NCBI RefSeq assembly: GCF_022808915.1
Contig: NZ_JAKZFS010000003.1
Span: 1 to 64,000 of the forward strand
Direction: 5' to 3'
Source: Fundidesulfovibrio terrae
GTDB lineage: Bacteria > Desulfobacterota > Desulfovibrionia > Desulfovibrionales > Desulfovibrionaceae
DNA length: 64,000 bases
The position numbers and the translations under genes are program-made. Positions 31,544 through 40,467 of the stretch are shown one piece after another (within the stretch, counting starts at the first letter, position 1; each line of letters begins with the position of its first letter). Under the pieces are notes generated by a model. It did not search any database and was not told where the DNA came from. It saw only the letters and a list, made by a program, of their open reading frames with translations.

Positions 31544-31604
31544 ACGGTACATTCAAAAGGCTCATGCGCTCCATCCTGGGACCTGAATCAGGCTGTGAGC
31601 CCGG

Positions 31605-31828
31605 TTAAAACCCTACCCTCTTGCCCATGCACGCGTAGCTTTTTACGTGCTCCGGGTCATAATTCGGATTCTTGCCCAACCGGAAGGGCCAGCACGGGCA
31701 AGACTGGTGGTGTTCGTAGGGTTTGAATGCATCGCAACCGGCGCGCCACCGGGGAGGCAATCTTGGCACCGGGCCTTGATGATCCTCACCAGGGACTGGG
31801 CAAAGGACTTTTGGGAGGAGTTTAACAA
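31605..31828 (-). pseudogene. Frameshifted Cys-rich small phage-type protein
   Basis: One frame from TTG 31828 reads through AQSLVRIIKARCQDCLPGG. A second frame picks up as GCDAFKPY, then CPCWPFRLGKNP, and stops at 31605. Joined, they give the usual order of a short family found in prophages and islands: CxxC-xGG, then C..C-x-YR/FRxGxNP. The shift must lie near 31740-31755. An intact, duplicated version of the same module is encoded at 52496-52894. It overlaps the start of the divergent gene at 31828 by one base. Confidence 0.5.
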
Positions 31829-32136
31829 TGCCTGACAAGCTCTTGACGGCCCGCGAGGTTCAAACCCTTTTGAGCCTCGTTTCCCCTCGGGCCGCTTCGG
31901 CCTTGATGGACGAATGGGGTTTGCCGTTCATCCATCTTGGCCTTGGCCGGGGGCGCGGTCGACGCTGGTGGCGGTCAGTGGTCCTGGCCGCCATCAAGGA
32001 GCGGGAACGAGGAGCCCCGAAGGCCCGGCCGAGGCTCCCCAAGCCGGACAAGCAAGATGATTTTTGGAGCTTGAGCACGGCGGAAGCCTATGAGAGGATT
32101 CACGGGAAATCCCTAAAGGCAGCGCTTGCCGAGTAG
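31828..32136 (+). CDS. Small basic protein, possible DNA-binding/excisionase-like
   Basis: The 102-residue protein has a strong ribosome-binding site GGAGGAG (31814-31820) at correct spacing, so it is probably expressed. The first 35 residues (LLTAREVQTLLSL then AALMDEWGLPFI-like text) have the look of a MerR/excisionase helix-turn-helix. A basic GRGRGRRWW segment and a helical acidic end follow. No firm family assignment. The context suggests a mobile-element regulator. Confidence 0.55.
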   Translation: MPDKLLTAREVQTLLSLVSPRAASALMDEWGLPFIHLGLGRGRGRRWWRSVVLAAIKERERGAPKARPRLPKPDKQDDFWSLSTAEAYERIHGKSLKAALAE

Positions 32137-32168
32137 GCTCCGACGCTTGCCCTCGAAAATCGGGTTTC

Positions 32169-32657
32169 TCATCTCATTTCCATGGCGGTCCTCCGGGGCC
32201 AGGAGTGAAGGATGTTCGTGCTCCCATTGACCTGCTTGAAGTGGTAGGCAATCCACCCGTTCGGTTGGAGTTCCACGTGGTCCGCATTTCTCCACCCCGA
32301 AAGCCAGGCCACCCCCCAGCCCAGCGTATGCCCAAGTGGCTTGTGAACCCGGAAAAGCTCGTCTCGGGTCCAACCAGCGACAAGCAGGGCCTCCAGGTGT
32401 TCGAGGAGCCAAGGGCGGGCGGCTTTGAAGTTTTCCACCAGGTCCGGGGTCATCCACTTGCGGCGGCGGGAGGGCTCACGTGGTTGCTCCTCCCGCACGC
32501 GTACAAGTGTCCGCTCGGTGTCGCCTCGAAGCTCCGCCATGATCTCGGTTTTATGGGCACGGGCCACCTCTAGGACGCGGACGGCGGTTGCCAGATCCAG
32601 TCGGTCCAGACCCGCGAGCCTCACCTTGCCATCCACCAAGGAGATGGAGGCCCCCAT
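32169..32657 (-). CDS. Hypothetical protein with TubC-like N-terminal segment
   Basis: The start at 32657 gives 162 residues beginning MGASISLVDGKVRLAG. The first 40 residues resemble the short docking-type fold often seen at the N-terminus of island and replication proteins. The rest is Trp-rich and unassigned. No clear ribosome-binding site is visible, and an upstream start at 32777 would overlap the decayed methylase on the other strand. Function unknown. Confidence 0.45.
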   Translation of the reverse strand: MGASISLVDGKVRLAGLDRLDLATAVRVLEVARAHKTEIMAELRGDTERTLVRVREEQPREPSRRRKWMTPDLVENFKAARPWLLEHLEALLVAGWTRDELFRVHKPLGHTLGWGVAWLSGWRNADHVELQPNGWIAYHFKQVNGSTNILHSWPRRTAMEMR

Positions 32658-32699
32658 GGACTTGATGACGAGGGCGGCGTACACTAGGCCGCACGCTAG

Positions 32700-33292
32700 G
32701 CCGATCCGGCCAACAAGTACCAAAGCACGGGGACGAAGCGGACCTACCCTCCCATGCTCGGCGATCTCAAGGACCACGCTCTTTCACCATGTGGGCCACT
32801 CTCTGGCTTGGGGAGTGCTGGCGGCTAGCCAAGCCGGGCGCGCCCTGCTTGGTCTTCTCCGACTGGTGGCAGCTCCCGGCCATGACCGACGCCATCCAGG
32901 CGGCCGGGTGGGCCTGGAAAGGCATAGTGATCTGGCACAAGCCGAGCGCCCGCCCCATGCTCGGGTCCTTCCGCCGGGACACGGAATTCGTGATCCATGC
33001 GGTCAAGGGGCAAGCGAAGACGCATACCCGGCAATGCTTCCCGGGCGTGTTCAAGCACGCGGTGAACACCGCCCAGAAGGTCCACCTCACAGGCAAGCCG
33101 GTGGCCCTCGTGAAGGACCTCCTGGCCGTGACCCCGGCGGGGGCACATGTGCTTGATCCGTTCATGGGAGGAGGCACCACCGCCCTGGCCTGCCTAGAGA
33201 CGGGTAGGCGCTTCACGGGGGTAGAACTATCGGCCGAATACGCCACCCTCGCCGCCGGGCGAATCCGCGCGGCCGAGGAGACGTTAAAATAG
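32700..33292 (+). pseudogene. DNA methyltransferase, 5'-truncated and frameshifted
   Basis: From 32789 the reading frame encodes the C-terminal part of a phage-type N4/N6 DNA methylase, ending in the SAM-binding LDPFMGGGTTALACLE motif near residue 120. Upstream, another frame reads DPANKYQSTGTKRTYP then MLGDLKDH (32703-32777), which is the preceding family segment. One base appears lost around 32775-32780, before RSFTMW. Two in-frame TAG codons (32685 and 32697) and the missing DPPY catalytic motif make an active enzyme unlikely. Confidence 0.6.
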
Positions 33293-33572
33293 AGAGGAAG
33301 GCTGACGGGGCGGCGTGCCGAATTCGGCGCAAATCAGTGCCAAATCCCGCGCCGCCTTACAGCCTCCCCTTTACCCCACTGCCCCCAGATTCGCGCTTCC
33401 CCTGGGCATGTCATGCATTCGCCTCTTCCGGCTTGCCTATCAAGAGAATCACCGTCCATGCGGCTGGACCGTAACCGTCCGCCATGGTAGCACCTCTCAT
33501 ACTTCTAAGTTTCTCATGGCGAAGCCGTTCACAAACCGTGTTCGGACCGGATATTTCATAGGACAGGCGGAT

Positions 33573-35531
33573 ATGCTCTCACCTTTGCAGGGGTTCCCCG
33601 TCGAATTCCAGGTATTGGCGCAGAAGGCGCCGGTATCCATCATGTTCATCGATTGCCGGGGGGTGATCTGTTTCGTCAACGACTGGCACCTCGCGCATTT
33701 CGCGCGCGGCCTGCACGAGCGGGGCTATTTTCTCGGCAAGTCCCTCTTCGCCCTTCCCGGCATAGTCTCCTCGGGCGTGAGCGAATCCCTCAAGCCGGCC
33801 CTCGACGGCCAGGATGTCCTCCTGGAGAAAGTGTTCACACAGGAATTCAGCGGAGGCCAGTCAGGCTACCAGACCATCCGGGCCACCGGAATCACGTCGG
33901 GCAGCAAGGCCGGAGGGGCGGTGGTCATCCGCGAGGACGTGACGCCCTGGGTCAACATGGAAAAGCACTTCCGCGAAGAGCACGTGCGCCTGCGGGAACT
34001 CCTCAACGCCACTCAGGATTCGGCCGTGCTCATGGACGTCAACGGGCGGTTCATGGCCCTGAACAACGAGGCAGCGCGGCGCAGGGGAGTCAGCCCCGAC
34101 GAACTCCTCGGCAAGAGCATCTACAAGCACCTGGAGCCGGACGTCGCCCAGTACCGCCGGGCAATGGCCGAAAAGGTGCTGTCCTCGGGCAAGCCGGTGG
34201 AATACGAGGAAGAGACCTCGAAGCGCACCTACTGGGTGAGCATCTATCCCATCGCGGACGCCCAGGGCGACATTACCCACCTGGGCTCCTTCTCCAAGGA
34301 CATCACCGAGCGCAAGCACATGGAGCGGGCCCTCATCCAGGCCAAGCAGCGCGCGGAGGCGTCATTCCTGGCCAAGACGCAGTTCCTGGCCAACCTGAGC
34401 CACGAGCTGCGCACGCCCCTGAACGGCATTTTGGGGGCGGCCCAGCTGGCCGAGGACGAAGCCCTCTCCGAGGAACAGCGCGAGTTGTGGGGCATCGTCA
34501 ACGAATCGGGCGAACGGCTCCTGCGGGCCATCAATTCGCTTCTGGACCTGGCGGACATCTCCTCCCACGCGCTCCAGCCCGCCATGCGCCCCTTCCAGCC
34601 GCGCAGGACCTTGGCCTCGGTGGTGCGCAGCTTCGAGGTGAGGGCCCGGCTCAAGGGCATCGAGCTGACGGCCGAGGTGGACGACAACGTGCCCAGGACC
34701 CTGAACGGCGACGAGTTCCGCCTGCGCCAGATCCTGGCCAACCTGGTGTCCAACGCCATACACTCCACGTCCCAGGGCGAGGTGCTCGTGAGCGTGGAGG
34801 TGCTCTCCGACGAGGAGTTGCGCAGGCGGGGGCTCATCACCTGCTATGGGGCCATGAGCCTCGTCTTCACGGTGGAGGACACGGGCGTGGGCATCAGGGC
34901 GGACAAGCTCCCGGACATTTTCGAGAGCTTCACCCTGGCCGAGGACCCTCTGACCAAGTCCCGCAGCGGCGCCGGGGTGGGCCTGTCCATCGCCAAGAAC
35001 CTGGCGGAGCTGCTCGGCGGAAGGATCTGGGCTGAGAGTTCGCCCGGAGAAGGCAGCAGATTCCAATTCACGGCCTCCTTCTGGCCGGGCCAGGAGGAGG
35101 AGCACGCGTCCGCTCCGCCGCTGGCCGCCGTTCCGGAGGCCGAGGGAATCCGCATCCTGGTAGTCGAGGACGAGCACATCAATATGACCACGGCGCTCAT
35201 GATGCTCAAGCGCATGGGCTACCACGCCCACGGAGCGGCCGACGGCCAGGAGGGCCTCAAGGCGCTCATGAACGGCAGCTTCGACGTGGTGCTCATGGAC
35301 GTGCAGATGCCGGTCATGGACGGCATCACGGCCACCCGCCTCATCCGGGAGGGAGAACTGCCCGGGGTGGACCGCCGCATCCCCATCGTCGCCCTCACGG
35401 TCTACTCCACCGCCAAGGACCGTTTCCGGTTCATCAAGGCAGGAATGGACGACCTCGTGCCCAAGCCCTTCGACGCCCAGGCCCTGTCTGAAGCCATCCA
35501 GCGCGCCCTGCGCAAGCGGACCGTCGCCTGA
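33573..35531 (+). CDS. Hybrid sensor histidine kinase: PAS-PAS-HisKA-HATPase-REC
   Basis: Cytoplasmic sensor kinase of 652 residues without membrane helices. Two PAS-like domains (about 8-120 and 140-255) precede the HisKA box with phosphorylated H277 in NLSHELRTP. The ATPase has N- and G-boxes (NLVSNAIH and DTGVGI), and a receiver domain carries phospho-acceptor D576 in LMDVQMP. The start at 33573 is chosen from a GGACAGGCGG-type site. Longer starts back to 33315 lack support. The output partner is not nearby. The 280 bp upstream holds no gene. Confidence 0.9.
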   Translation: MLSPLQGFPVEFQVLAQKAPVSIMFIDCRGVICFVNDWHLAHFARGLHERGYFLGKSLFALPGIVSSGVSESLKPALDGQDVLLEKVFTQEFSGGQSGYQTIRATGITSGSKAGGAVVIREDVTPWVNMEKHFREEHVRLRELLNATQDSAVLMDVNGRFMALNNEAARRRGVSPDELLGKSIYKHLEPDVAQYRRAMAEKVLSSGKPVEYEEETSKRTYWVSIYPIADAQGDITHLGSFSKDITERKHMERALIQAKQRAEASFLAKTQFLANLSHELRTPLNGILGAAQLAEDEALSEEQRELWGIVNESGERLLRAINSLLDLADISSHALQPAMRPFQPRRTLASVVRSFEVRARLKGIELTAEVDDNVPRTLNGDEFRLRQILANLVSNAIHSTSQGEVLVSVEVLSDEELRRRGLITCYGAMSLVFTVEDTGVGIRADKLPDIFESFTLAEDPLTKSRSGAGVGLSIAKNLAELLGGRIWAESSPGEGSRFQFTASFWPGQEEEHASAPPLAAVPEAEGIRILVVEDEHINMTTALMMLKRMGYHAHGAADGQEGLKALMNGSFDVVLMDVQMPVMDGITATRLIREGELPGVDRRIPIVALTVYSTAKDRFRFIKAGMDDLVPKPFDAQALSEAIQRALRKRTVA

Positions 35532-35563
35532 GGCGCCGCCCCCCATCATCCACGGAGTGAGCC

Positions 35564-35845
35564 ATGTCCGAGCAACAGGTCCAGATGCAGATTCCCGCCG
35601 ACATCGAATACGTCTACCGTGATTTCTTTACCGTCTTCGCTGGCCCCGACGACGTGGTCCTGGAATTCGGCAACGTGAACCGGTCCGTGCCCAACCAGGT
35701 AAGGATCGCCAACCGCATCGTGCTCACCCCGGCCAACGCCTTGCGCCTACGCGAAATCCTCGACCGCACCATTGCCGAGATGCAGCGCCGTTTGTCCCAG
35801 GCCCGCTCCACCCAGGAGGGTGGGCTCAGCGGCGGAAACGCTTAA
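35564..35845 (+). CDS. DUF3467 family protein
   Basis: The 93-residue protein fits DUF3467, a short beta-rich family of unknown function recognisable from the FxVFAGPDDVVLEFGN and ANRIVLTPANALRLREIL pattern. It lies 32 bp after the hybrid kinase and may share its transcript. GGAGTGAGCC provides a ribosome-binding site. Its end overlaps the convergent VTT gene by 20 bp. Confidence 0.85.
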   Translation: MSEQQVQMQIPADIEYVYRDFFTVFAGPDDVVLEFGNVNRSVPNQVRIANRIVLTPANALRLREILDRTIAEMQRRLSQARSTQEGGLSGGNA

Positions 35846-36506
35846 GCGCCCATTTCGCGGCCAGCGGAAACACAGCCAGCAGCGCGAACGCTCCGAGCAG
35901 GCCGGGGGACAGCACGTCCTTCACGCTCTCGATACGCCCGAGTTCCGTGCCCGCGTTCACGAACACTGCCGTGCCCGGGAGCATCCCCAACTGCGATGCC
36001 CAGTAGAAAGTCTTGAGCGGCATGGTCGTAAGCCCCATGCACAGGTTGATGAGAAAGAACGGAAACACCGGAACCAGGCGCAGGGAAACCAGATACCACA
36101 CGCCCTCCTTGGCCAGGCCGGAGTCGATACGGTCCAGGGTGGGCTTGAAGCGCGAGCGCACGGCGTCGCGCAGCACGAAGCGCGACAGCGCGCAGGCCAG
36201 GGTCGCTCCCATGCTCGACGCGAAGGACACCGTGACCAGGCCGGCCCAGAATCCGAACACGGCGCTGCCCACCAGGCTGAGCGCCGCCGCCCCCGGCAGG
36301 TTCATGGCGGCCATGAGCACGTACAGCAGGAAGTATCCCGCCAGCATGGCCAGAGGCCGCTGCCCGTAAAGGTCCTGCAGGTAGGCCCGGGAAGCCTTGA
36401 GCGTCTGCAGGTCCAGATAGCGGGGACCGTCCAGCCAGAAAAACAACGCCGCCAGACCCGCCACGCCCCCCGCCAGGACCACCTTCTTCAGCACCGTGCG
36501 GTTCAT
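35826..36506 (-). CDS. TVP38/TMEM64 (VTT/DedA-like) membrane protein
   Basis: The 226-residue inner-membrane protein has about five or six helices and the VTT core: MNLPGAAALSLVGSAVFGF and the LRLVPVFPFFLINLCMG re-entrant segment. Relatives (YdjX/YdjZ) are linked to lipid scrambling and transport. The substrate is not known. The start at 36506 is the first residue of the recognisable protein. The longer frame upstream runs antisense to the next gene. Confidence 0.87.
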   Translation of the reverse strand: MNRTVLKKVVLAGGVAGLAALFFWLDGPRYLDLQTLKASRAYLQDLYGQRPLAMLAGYFLLYVLMAAMNLPGAAALSLVGSAVFGFWAGLVTVSFASSMGATLACALSRFVLRDAVRSRFKPTLDRIDSGLAKEGVWYLVSLRLVPVFPFFLINLCMGLTTMPLKTFYWASQLGMLPGTAVFVNAGTELGRIESVKDVLSPGLLGAFALLAVFPLAAKWALKRFRR

Positions 36507-36569
36507 TCTCGCTCCTGGAAACAGACCGTCTTTCTTGCCACTTACCGCATGCGGTGCTAGTCGGGAAGG

Positions 36570-37595
36570 ATGAAATTCGATCCCGCCTCCCTGGCGGTCG
36601 CCCTCATCAATTCGGACGGCGTTCAGCAAAGCAAGGACCGCCAGGCCCTCTCCAAGCTCGGGTTCGGCGGCGTCCACGTCTTTGCCGGGGTCGGCGAGGC
36701 CCGGAAGTTCATGGGGGAGGTTCCCGTTCAGCTGATACTGGTGGGAGACAAGGCGGGCCAGCTTTCCGGCGTCGAATGCCTCAAGGACCTCAAGCGGCAG
36801 GAGAACCTCAAGCAGACGGCCGTCGTCATGATCTCCTCGGACGGCAGGCGCGAGCACGTGCTGAAAGCGGTCTCCGCCGGATGCGGCGGCTATGTGCTGC
36901 GCCCGTACATCCTGGCCACCTTCGCCAAGCACCTCAAGGCGGCCTGGGAAAGCTCCAGACCGGACGAAAAGAGCCTGGAGCAGGTGCAGAAAGGCCTGAC
37001 TCTGGCCTTCACCGGCCAATTCAGCGAAGCCGTGCAGGAACTGGGAGCCGCGGCAGGACAGGAGAACGACGCGCTGGAGTGGTTCAATAAAGGACTCGAG
37101 CACCTGCGCAAGCAGGAATACGGCCAGGCCATCTCCTGCTTCAACACGGCCCTGGCGGTGAACGCCCTCTTCGCCGAGGCATACCGGGGGCTCGCCTACG
37201 CCCACAAGGGGCTCGGCGACATGGAGAAGCATCTCGAATTTCTGAAAAAGTCCGCGGAGATCCTGGCCATGCAGGACAAGCTCCAGGAGCTCAAGGAGCT
37301 CTACGTGGAGATCCTCTCCCACGATCCCGAGGCGGTGAACCCCTACAACACCCTGGGCGTGCGCCTGCGCCGTTCAGGCGATCTCTCGGGGGCCCTGCAC
37401 GCCTATACCAGGGCGCTCGACCTGACTCCAACCGACGAAAACCTGCATTACAACATCGCCAAGGCCTACATCCATGCGGCCAAGAAGGATAAGGCCGCCG
37501 AGCACCTCCGCAAGGCGCTCGAGATCAAGCCGGACTTCGTCGAGGCCTCGGAAATGCTCGCCTCGCTCGAACCGAAGGACACAGGAAAGCCCTGA
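36570..37595 (+). CDS. Degenerate receiver domain fused to TPR repeats
   Basis: Residues 1-130 fold like a response-regulator receiver, but the phospho-acceptor position is Gly59 (LILVGDK, with an Asp one place later) and the conserved lysine is an arginine in YVLRPY. It is probably not phosphorylated in the normal way. Residues 150-335 contain about four or five TPR units for protein binding. The GGGAAGG site abuts the ATG, closer than usual. It probably acts as a scaffold in signalling or motility. The partner is unknown. Confidence 0.8.
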   Translation: MKFDPASLAVALINSDGVQQSKDRQALSKLGFGGVHVFAGVGEARKFMGEVPVQLILVGDKAGQLSGVECLKDLKRQENLKQTAVVMISSDGRREHVLKAVSAGCGGYVLRPYILATFAKHLKAAWESSRPDEKSLEQVQKGLTLAFTGQFSEAVQELGAAAGQENDALEWFNKGLEHLRKQEYGQAISCFNTALAVNALFAEAYRGLAYAHKGLGDMEKHLEFLKKSAEILAMQDKLQELKELYVEILSHDPEAVNPYNTLGVRLRRSGDLSGALHAYTRALDLTPTDENLHYNIAKAYIHAAKKDKAAEHLRKALEIKPDFVEASEMLASLEPKDTGKP

Positions 37596-37710
37596 GCGCG
37601 CCCGGCAAGAATCGGCTTCCCCTGACTCCGCACGGTGGCCCGGCCGTCCAGGCTGTCCCCTTCACTTCTCCAGGAAATCAGGTCCCTTTACCCGGACACG
37701 CCAGGCGGGA

Positions 37711-38256
37711 TCATTCCTCGACCTCAGATTCGCGCTGCACGAACAGGTCGCGTTCCGGGACTCTGAAACGCCTGTCGCAGGCCAGCCGCCCCGTGACCAT
37801 CCTGAGCCGCGCGCTCATCTCGCAGGCCAGCGCACCCATGAGCTTCATGCCGAGCCTCGGGTGGTTGTTCACGATCATGTCGAATGCCTCCCGGCGCAGG
37901 ATCAGCAGTGTCACAGGAGTCTGGGCGATGATGGAGGCGGACCTCGGTTCGCGGTCCAGCAAAGCCTGCTCGCCCACCGCGTGCCCTTTGTGGATGTCGC
38001 ACACCAGGGCGGATCCCCCGTCGGGCGCGCCCTTCACCACCGACACCACCCCTCGCAGCAGTATCCCCGTGAAAGTGCCCGGATCTCCCTCCTCGAACAG
38101 GAAATCCCCGGGATACAAACTCTGATATGTCATGAACCCGGACAAGAGGCACAACTCGTCCCAGGTGAAATGTTTGGCGAATGCGGTGTGATCCAAATGG
38201 GTTGCCTTAGCCAAGGCCTCCCGTGGAATCTTCGTTTCGGTTCTGGTTCTGTCCAT
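37711..38256 (-). CDS. Cyclic-nucleotide-binding-domain protein without DNA-binding domain
   Basis: The 181-residue protein has a Crp-type cNMP-binding barrel (about 45-140), with YPGDFLFEEGDPG and the phosphate-cassette-like VGEQALLDREPRSASI. The winged helix of Crp/Fnr is missing, so it is not a classical activator and may be a regulatory subunit. Solitary gene. The ligand is inferred only. Confidence 0.82.
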   Translation of the reverse strand: MDRTRTETKIPREALAKATHLDHTAFAKHFTWDELCLLSGFMTYQSLYPGDFLFEEGDPGTFTGILLRGVVSVVKGAPDGGSALVCDIHKGHAVGEQALLDREPRSASIIAQTPVTLLILRREAFDMIVNNHPRLGMKLMGALACEMSARLRMVTGRLACDRRFRVPERDLFVQRESEVEE

Positions 38257-38431
38257 ACTTAAATAGTATGCAATGTGCGGACCAGGAGTCAAACACGTTT
38301 CTTGATCTCCCCGCCACGTTGCGTGTATTGCCACCGCTCGGCTGGCTTCCAGCCGGAATCCATGCCTGTCGATGCGCAAGGCCCGTACCGTCCGCCACGG
38401 AAGGACGGCACGCCTTGCCGGGGGAGCGTCC

Positions 38432-39337
38432 ATGTCTTCGAGAACCGGCCGGAGCCTCACGTCGCTCAAAGCCGACCTGCTGCTCACCACCACCGCCCTC
38501 ATCTGGGGCTTGGCCTTCGTGGCCCAGCGCGTGGGCGCGGACCATGTCGGCCCGTTCGTCTTCAACGGCGTGCGCTTCGCCCTGGGGGCCGCCGCCCTGC
38601 TTCCTCTTGCCGCGCGCTCCAAGCAAGCCATGCGCCCGGCCCCCGGTATGTACGCCAACCCTGTGTTGGGCTGCCTTTGCGCCGGGATCGTACTTACCTT
38701 GGGGGCCAGCCTCCAGCAGATCGGCCTGCAGTACACCACCGCGGGCAAGGCCGGGTTCATCACCTGCCTGTACGTGATCCTGGTGCCGCTCTTCGCCGTG
38801 TTCTGGGGCAAGCGCACGCCGCTTGGCACCTGGATGGGAGCCGCCGTGGCGGTCGCGGGCATGTACCTCTTGAGCGTGACGGAGGATTTCAGCGTCAACC
38901 GGGGCGACGTGCTGGAACTCATCGGCGCGGTGTTCTGGGCCGGGCACGTGCTGGTGGCCTCCTGGTTCGCCCCGCGCATGAACCCCATCCATCTGGCCGT
39001 GGGACAGTACGCGGTCTGCTCCGGCCTGAGCCTGGCCATCGCCGTGGCAGGCGGCGAATCCTTCGCCTGGGAGGGACTCTCGGCCGCGGCCGTGCCCATC
39101 CTCTACGGCGGGCTTCTCTCGGTGGGCGTGGCCTATACGCTGCAACTGGTGGCCCAGCGCGACGCCAATCCCTCCCATGCGGCCATCATCCTGAGCCTGG
39201 AGTCGGTGTTCGCAGCCCTGGCGGGCTGGGTGCTGATCGGAGAGGAGCTGCCCCTGCGCGGGATAGCCGGATGCGCCCTGATGCTGGCCGGGATGCTTCT
39301 GTCGGAGTTGTGGCCGATGCTCAGGAAGAACGCCTAA
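38432..39337 (+). CDS. EamA/DMT family transporter
   Basis: The 301-residue protein has ten predicted membrane helices in two EamA repeats, as in drug/metabolite exporters of the RhaT/YdcZ type. The start at 38432 has GGGGGAG upstream. Longer starts add non-membrane residues. The substrate cannot be deduced. Its stop overlaps the convergent ABC permease stop by 4 bp. Confidence 0.88.
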   Translation: MSSRTGRSLTSLKADLLLTTTALIWGLAFVAQRVGADHVGPFVFNGVRFALGAAALLPLAARSKQAMRPAPGMYANPVLGCLCAGIVLTLGASLQQIGLQYTTAGKAGFITCLYVILVPLFAVFWGKRTPLGTWMGAAVAVAGMYLLSVTEDFSVNRGDVLELIGAVFWAGHVLVASWFAPRMNPIHLAVGQYAVCSGLSLAIAVAGGESFAWEGLSAAAVPILYGGLLSVGVAYTLQLVAQRDANPSHAAIILSLESVFAALAGWVLIGEELPLRGIAGCALMLAGMLLSELWPMLRKNA

Positions 39338-40467
39338 TCCAGCGTCTGCCGGTAGCGCTTCACAGCGACCACCATCATCACCGCCAGAAAAAGCGCCATG
39401 GGCCACAGTTCCGGGGCGATGTCCGTGAAGCCGTTGCCCTTGAGCACGATTCCCCGCACCACCCGCAGGTAGTGCGTCAGCGGCAGCACCGACCCCACCC
39501 ACTGCGCCCAGTTCGGCATGCCCTGGAACGGGAACATGAACCCGGACAGCAGTATGGACGGCAGGAAGAAGAAGAACGCCATCTGCATGGCCTGGAGCTG
39601 GTTCTGGGCCACGGTGGAGAAGGTGATCCCCACGGCCAGGTTGGCGGCGATGAACAGGATCGACACACACAAAAGAAGCGGCAGGCTCCCCAGGATGGGC
39701 ACCCCGAAGATCACCTTGGCCGCGATGATGATCAAAAGCATCTGGATGTAACCCACCACGATATAGGGGATGATCTTGCCGATCATCACCTCGAAGGGCC
39801 GCACGGGCGTGCACAGCAGGTTTTCCATGGTGCCGCGCTCGCGCTCGCGGGTAATGGCCAGGGCGGTGATGATGACCATGGTCATGGTGAGCACCACCCC
39901 CATGAGCCCGGGCACGATGTTGTACTTGGTCTGGATTTCCGGGTTGTAGAGCCGCTGCACGCGCAGGTCCACCGGGCCGGGCTGGGCGCGCAGGGAAAGA
40001 AGCGGCCCGATGAGGTCGCGGGAGAGGCTCTGGCTGAAAATGGTGTCCAGGGCGGCCAAGGCGAAACCGGAGGCCGTGGGGTCGGCTGCGTCGGCCTCCA
40101 CCAGGGCTGTCGGGCGGTCGCCGCGAGCGATCAAGCGGCCGAAATCCTGGGGGATGGTGAGCACGAAGAGCACCTCGCCCCGGTCCAGCAGGCGTTTGGC
40201 CTCGGATTCCTTGGAAATGACGTTGGTGATGCGGTAGTACAGGCTGTTCTGCATGGCCGCGACCACGGTGCGGGAGAATTCCGAGTCGTCGTTGTTCAGG
40301 ACGGCCAGGGGCAGGTTCTGCGGGTTGGAGTTGATGGCGAACCCGAAGAGGATCAACTGCATGAGCGGGATGCCGATCATCATGGCGAAGGTCACGCGGT
40401 CACGGCGCATCTGCACGAATTCCTTGACCACCATGGCCCAGAAGCGGCGCGGCGAGAAGAGGTTCAT
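39334..40467 (-). CDS. ABC-2 type transporter permease (YhhJ/YbhR-like)
   Basis: The 377-residue permease has one N-terminal helix, a large periplasmic loop and five C-terminal helices. The RERERGTMENLLCTPVRPFEVMIG block (first part RERERGTMENLL) is typical of the YbhFSR/YhhJ exporters. It overlaps the ATPase gene by 4 bp. With the ATPase and the HlyD-like protein it forms an export system for toxic small molecules. Confidence 0.92.
   Translation of the reverse strand: MNLFSPRRFWAMVVKEFVQMRRDRVTFAMMIGIPLMQLILFGFAINSNPQNLPLAVLNNDDSEFSRTVVAAMQNSLYYRITNVISKESEAKRLLDRGEVLFVLTIPQDFGRLIARGDRPTALVEADAADPTASGFALAALDTIFSQSLSRDLIGPLLSLRAQPGPVDLRVQRLYNPEIQTKYNIVPGLMGVVLTMTMVIITALAITRERERGTMENLLCTPVRPFEVMIGKIIPYIVVGYIQMLLIIIAAKVIFGVPILGSLPLLLCVSILFIAANLAVGITFSTVAQNQLQAMQMAFFFFLPSILLSGFMFPFQGMPNWAQWVGSVLPLTHYLRVVRGIVLKGNGFTDIAPELWPMALFLAVMMVVAVKRYRQTLD

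Larger units (their letters stand above)
30204..33300. mobile_element. Small decaying island downstream of tRNA-Ala
   Basis: The stretch behind the tRNA holds an AT-rich gene unlike its neighbours, a small DNA-binding-like gene with a strong ribosome-binding site, and two frameshifted genes of phage-associated type (Cys-rich protein and DNA methylase). No integrase and no duplicated tRNA 3' end was found, so boundaries are approximate and this is probably a remnant. Confidence 0.45.

Noticed and set aside
32425-33156. A 243-codon plus-strand frame across the methylase remnant
   Set aside because: It is out of frame with both recognisable methylase segments and has low-complexity Ser/Arg content.
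33293-33572. Second att copy of the tRNA-Ala 3' end at the right edge of the island
   Set aside because: No repeat of the tRNA 3' sequence could be found by eye within 4 kb, so no attachment site is reported.
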